Source: an uncultured Arcobacter sp. (GTDB taxonomy: Bacteria > Campylobacterota > Campylobacteria > Campylobacterales > Arcobacteraceae). Taken from it: 7,435 nt of DNA. Numbering within the stretch: the first letter of the stretch is position 1; each line of letters opens with the position of its first letter. Position numbers and translations under genes: made by a program. Where the stretch lies: positions 1-7,435 of the forward strand of contig CAJXWI010000114.1 in NCBI GenBank assembly GCA_913062735.1, written 5' to 3'. The notes under the pieces are model-generated. The model saw only the letters and a list, made by a program, of their open reading frames with translations. It did no database searches and had not been told where the DNA came from. Positions 5,818 through 7,435 of this stretch are shown here, one piece after another.

Positions 5818-6090
5818 AAAGTACAATAAGATTCTTTTACTTGTGATTTAAAATCAATTTTTTCTCCTAAATATTACTTTATCTTGTATATTAGTAACGC
5901 TTATTAATCGTAAACTTATTATCAAACTAATACATTTTTAAATAATTCTAAAAATAAAAGTTATTTATTTTTTAATTTCAACTATACAGCCCTTCTTTCT
6001 GTTATATTTAAAATTAAAAAAACAAGTACAAATAAAATAATTTTATTCATTATATTTAAGTTTATTTTCAGTAAAAATAATAATTTAATA

Positions 6091-6099
6091 TGTTATTAT
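6091..6099 (+). promoter_or_regulatory. Predicted lapG promoter, extended -10 next to the start codon
   Basis: TGT-TATTAT preceded by TTTAATA, matching the motif before the DUF3817 gene. It ends 5 nt before ATG 6105, so the transcript would begin at about the start codon. Confidence 0.4.
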
Positions 6100-6104
6100 G
6101 CTCC

Positions 6105-6719
6105 ATGATAAAAATATTAATTATTCTTTTTTTCCTTGTTTCACTTACTCATGCATCGTTTATAAAGTCTTTGGGACTAACAGACAGTGATATCAAAGAT
6201 ATTAAAACTGCTAAAAATAAGAAATACATTTTCAACAGACTTTTGGCTTTTAAACGTCTAAAATTTGAACTAAAAGAAGAAAAAAATAAGGAAATAATTC
6301 TCACTCGCGTAAATAATTTTTTTAATAAAATTGAAGGCTTAGCCGACTTTAAAAACTATAAAAAAATGGATTATTGGGCAAGCAGAAAAGAGTTTTTAAT
6401 TAGAGGAAAAGGAGATTGTGAAGATTATGTTATTGCAAAATACTTTACACTCATTGAACTGGGATTTAAAACAAAAGATTTTTCTCTGCTCCAAGTTGAG
6501 TATAAAAAACAATTGCATTTAGTCCTAACCTATAAACACAATAAAGAAAAAATGGTTTTAGATAATATTAATAAAAATATTATAAACCTAAAAGCAAGAA
6601 ATGACTTCAACTCTTTATACGAAATTCAATCTTTGGATTTAAAAGAATATAAAAATAAAAAAATCACTCATTTAGTAACATACAAGTGGAATGAACTCTT
6701 ACAACGCTTGGAAAATTAG
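6105..6719 (+). CDS. lapG: LapG-type periplasmic cysteine protease (BTLCP family)
   Basis: Bacterial transglutaminase-like cysteine protease (BTLCP, peptidase C93). The well-studied LapG cleaves the N-terminus of a large surface adhesin and so releases biofilm cells; it is held inactive by the c-di-GMP receptor LapD. Numbered from ATG 6105 (204 aa), residues 1-18 are a signal peptide (MIKILIILFF, ending THA). The catalytic triad is readable: C105 in GKGDCEDYVIAKYF, H138 in QLHLVLTY, and D153 in MVLDNI. The acidic residues next to the cysteine fit the calcium site of LapG. The tail with YKWNELLQRL is also typical. An ATG at 6090 would add MLLCS before the signal peptide and overlaps the predicted promoter, so 6105 is preferred; neither has a ribosome binding site. 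No LapD or adhesin gene is in the window, so the substrate is unknown. Confidence 0.88.
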   Translation: MIKILIILFFLVSLTHASFIKSLGLTDSDIKDIKTAKNKKYIFNRLLAFKRLKFELKEEKNKEIILTRVNNFFNKIEGLADFKNYKKMDYWASRKEFLIRGKGDCEDYVIAKYFTLIELGFKTKDFSLLQVEYKKQLHLVLTYKHNKEKMVLDNINKNIINLKARNDFNSLYEIQSLDLKEYKNKKITHLVTYKWNELLQRLEN

Positions 6720-6813
6720 TACTTAAGAAACTGATTTATTAGAAGAATGTTTTGTGATAATAAATTTTATTAGAATATTAATTGATTAAAAGAAGTGTAT
6801 AAAAGGAAGAACG

Positions 6814-6844
6814 ATAAAACAAAGAGCAAAGCTCTTTGTTTTAT
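6814..6844. terminator. Strong bidirectional terminator between lapG and the last ORF
   Basis: Perfect 14-bp stem (ATAAAACAAAGAGC, 6814-6827, with its complement at 6831-6844) and a 3-nt AAA loop. The stem base is A-rich on one side and T-rich on the other, so it can end transcription both from lapG (95 nt upstream) and from the convergent aconitase-fragment ORF, which stops at 6853. Confidence 0.85.
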
Positions 6845-6852
6845 TAAGTATT

Positions 6853-7435
6853 CTAAGAATGAACTAGGTTCGTTAATTCTGATGATGAAACTTCGTGGAA
6901 ATTTAAGTATTTATAAATATCCGCTCTTTTTTCATGAGTAATTTTTTTAGGTACCATATCTAAGTATTCAGCTTTAGTAGGAAGTCTTCCTAATAAAGCA
7001 GCAAGCGCTGCAACTTCTGCAGAACCTAAGTAAACTTGAGAATCTTTTCCAAGTCTGTTATCAAAGTTTCGTGTAGATGTTGAGAATACTACTGCACCTT
7101 GTTTAACATGGGCTTGATTTCCCATACATAAAGAACATCCAGGAATTTCAACTTGAGCTTGCGAATCTTTGAAAATATCATAATATCCTTCAGCAGTTAA
7201 CTGATGCTCATCCATTCTTGTTGGAGGAACTATCCAAAGTTTTGATTTAGCTTCGATTGGTTCGTGTGTAAAAACATCAAGTATTGCACCTGCTATTTCT
7301 TTTTTATTAAGCTTCTCACATAATGCTTCATAATCCATTGCAGATTGACGACCAATATTAACAATTCCACAAGAAGACTTAAGCAAATCTAATCGCTTAC
7401 GATTAATTAGGTTTTTAGTTTCTGGAGTTTCTGGA
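6853..7435 (-). CDS. acnB: Chimeric ORF: D-2-hydroxyacid dehydrogenase piece joined to aconitase B C-terminus
   Basis: One open frame runs in from the window's right edge with no start codon in the window. From about 7242 down to the stop at 6853 it encodes the last 129 or so residues of aconitase B (TCA cycle citrate-isocitrate isomerase): KLWIVPPTRMDEHQLTAEGY, EIPGCSLCMGNQA, VFSTSTRNFDNRLG, GSAEVAALAALLGRLPT, and a YKYLNF tail. Two of the three cysteine ligands of the 4Fe-4S cluster (PGCSLC) are present. The third, in the SCMTN motif that should lie about 25-30 residues before the KLW, is missing. Upstream of KLW the protein is instead a D-2-hydroxyacid dehydrogenase (see 7237-7435). The C-terminus is the natural AcnB end, followed by a terminator. 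As it stands this product cannot be a working aconitase. An assembly join is the simplest explanation; a pseudogene made by recombination is the alternative. Confidence 0.85.
   Translation of the reverse strand, partial: PETPETKNLINRKRLDLLKSSCGIVNIGRQSAMDYEALCEKLNKKEIAGAILDVFTHEPIEAKSKLWIVPPTRMDEHQLTAEGYYDIFKDSQAQVEIPGCSLCMGNQAHVKQGAVVFSTSTRNFDNRLGKDSQVYLGSAEVAALAALLGRLPTKAEYLDMVPKKITHEKRADIYKYLNFHEVSSSELTNLVHS
7237..7435 (-). other. D-2-hydroxyacid dehydrogenase segment of the chimeric ORF
   Basis: The 5' part of the last frame reads PETPETKNLINR, then LLKSSCGIVNIGRQSAMDYE, then KKEIAGAILDVFTHEPI and KSKLW. This is the second half of the nucleotide-binding domain of NAD(P)-dependent D-2-hydroxyacid dehydrogenases: TPET-LI, the catalytic Arg in NIGR, the G-(I/L)AGA-LDVF stretch, and the catalytic Glu in the HEP motif. 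After S-LW these enzymes continue with a TPH motif carrying the catalytic His. Here the sequence switches to aconitase B instead, so the His and the C-terminal helix are missing. The N-terminal half lies outside the window. Confidence 0.8.

Larger units (their letters stand above)
5792..6104. other. 313-nt gap between the divergent HypF-like and lapG genes
   Basis: Very AT-rich, with no long ORF, tRNA or clear operator. It holds the two divergent promoter candidates and two small items. One is an unused strong ribosome binding site, AGGAG at 5864-5868 (minus), which leads only to a TTG or ATT codon. The other is a 22-codon minus-strand ORF at 5982-6050, starting MNKIILFVLVFLIL and ending ERRAV, that resembles a signal anchor but has no ribosome binding site. 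I do not annotate either as a gene. Confidence 0.5.

Noticed and set aside
5792..5818. Longer start (TTG 5818) for the HypF-like protein
   Set aside because: The codon is TTG without a ribosome binding site and lies in a predicted promoter; ATG 5791 has GGAG.
6031..6047. Dyad AATAAAAT-A-ATTTTATT
   Set aside because: It contains only A and T, so such symmetry is expected by chance in this background; it is not next to a gene end.
5982..6050. 22-codon minus-strand ORF resembling a signal anchor (MNKIILFVLVFLIL...)
   Set aside because: No ribosome binding site, and AT-rich DNA readily gives Ile/Leu/Phe runs. It is too short to support without conservation data.
7384..7386. TTG at 7384-7386 as the start of the last ORF
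   Set aside because: The frame stays open to the window edge, and the residues upstream (PETPETKNLINR) are homologous dehydrogenase sequence, so this codon is internal.
1..7435. CRISPR array, tRNA/rRNA genes, insertion sequences or phage genes
   Set aside because: No regularly spaced direct repeats, cloverleaf or rRNA-like stretches, transposase motifs or phage proteins were seen on either strand.

Overview
The window is very AT-rich and looks like chromosomal DNA of an Arcobacter-group member of the Campylobacterota. The signs are a LivK/LivH transport locus of the campylobacterial type, an aconitase B C-terminus, AAGGAG/GGAG ribosome binding sites, and T-rich promoters with (extended) -10 boxes and no clear -35 boxes. 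The genus is inferred from style and composition and was not tested by search.

Left part (1-1386, minus strand): the start of livH (permease) and complete livK (periplasmic branched-chain amino acid binding protein). The gap between them holds an intrinsic terminator, a consensus extended -10 box for livH, and two strong dyads. livHMGF may therefore be expressed separately from livK. Middle left (1551-2312, minus): an orphan 177-aa acidic helical protein preceded by a 61-aa secreted peptide. A divergent promoter region (2313-2457) contains a perfect 20-bp palindrome. To the right, plus-strand genes encode two small membrane proteins, DUF3817 and DUF420 (2458-3260). They converge, with only a 5-nt gap, on a minus-strand 2-TM potassium channel carrying a cytosolic pentapeptide-repeat domain (3266-4177).

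Right part: 4268-5791 (minus) encodes a protein that I read as a full-length but catalytically stripped relative of the hydrogenase maturation carbamoyltransferase HypF. The acylphosphatase, YrdC-like and Kae1-like segments are all traceable, but the zinc fingers and signature residues are gone. After a 313-nt gap comes a secreted LapG-type cysteine protease (6105-6719, plus), followed by a strong bidirectional terminator. The last ORF (6853 to the window end, minus) is a chimera. Its 3' part is the natural C-terminus of aconitase B and its 5' part is a D-2-hydroxyacid dehydrogenase, joined in frame at a KLW tripeptide. Each half lacks an essential active-site residue, so this is either an assembly join or a broken fusion.

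The genes do not form one pathway. The points most worth following are the degenerate HypF relative, the chimeric last ORF, the pentapeptide-repeat channel, and the dyads in the two regulatory regions.
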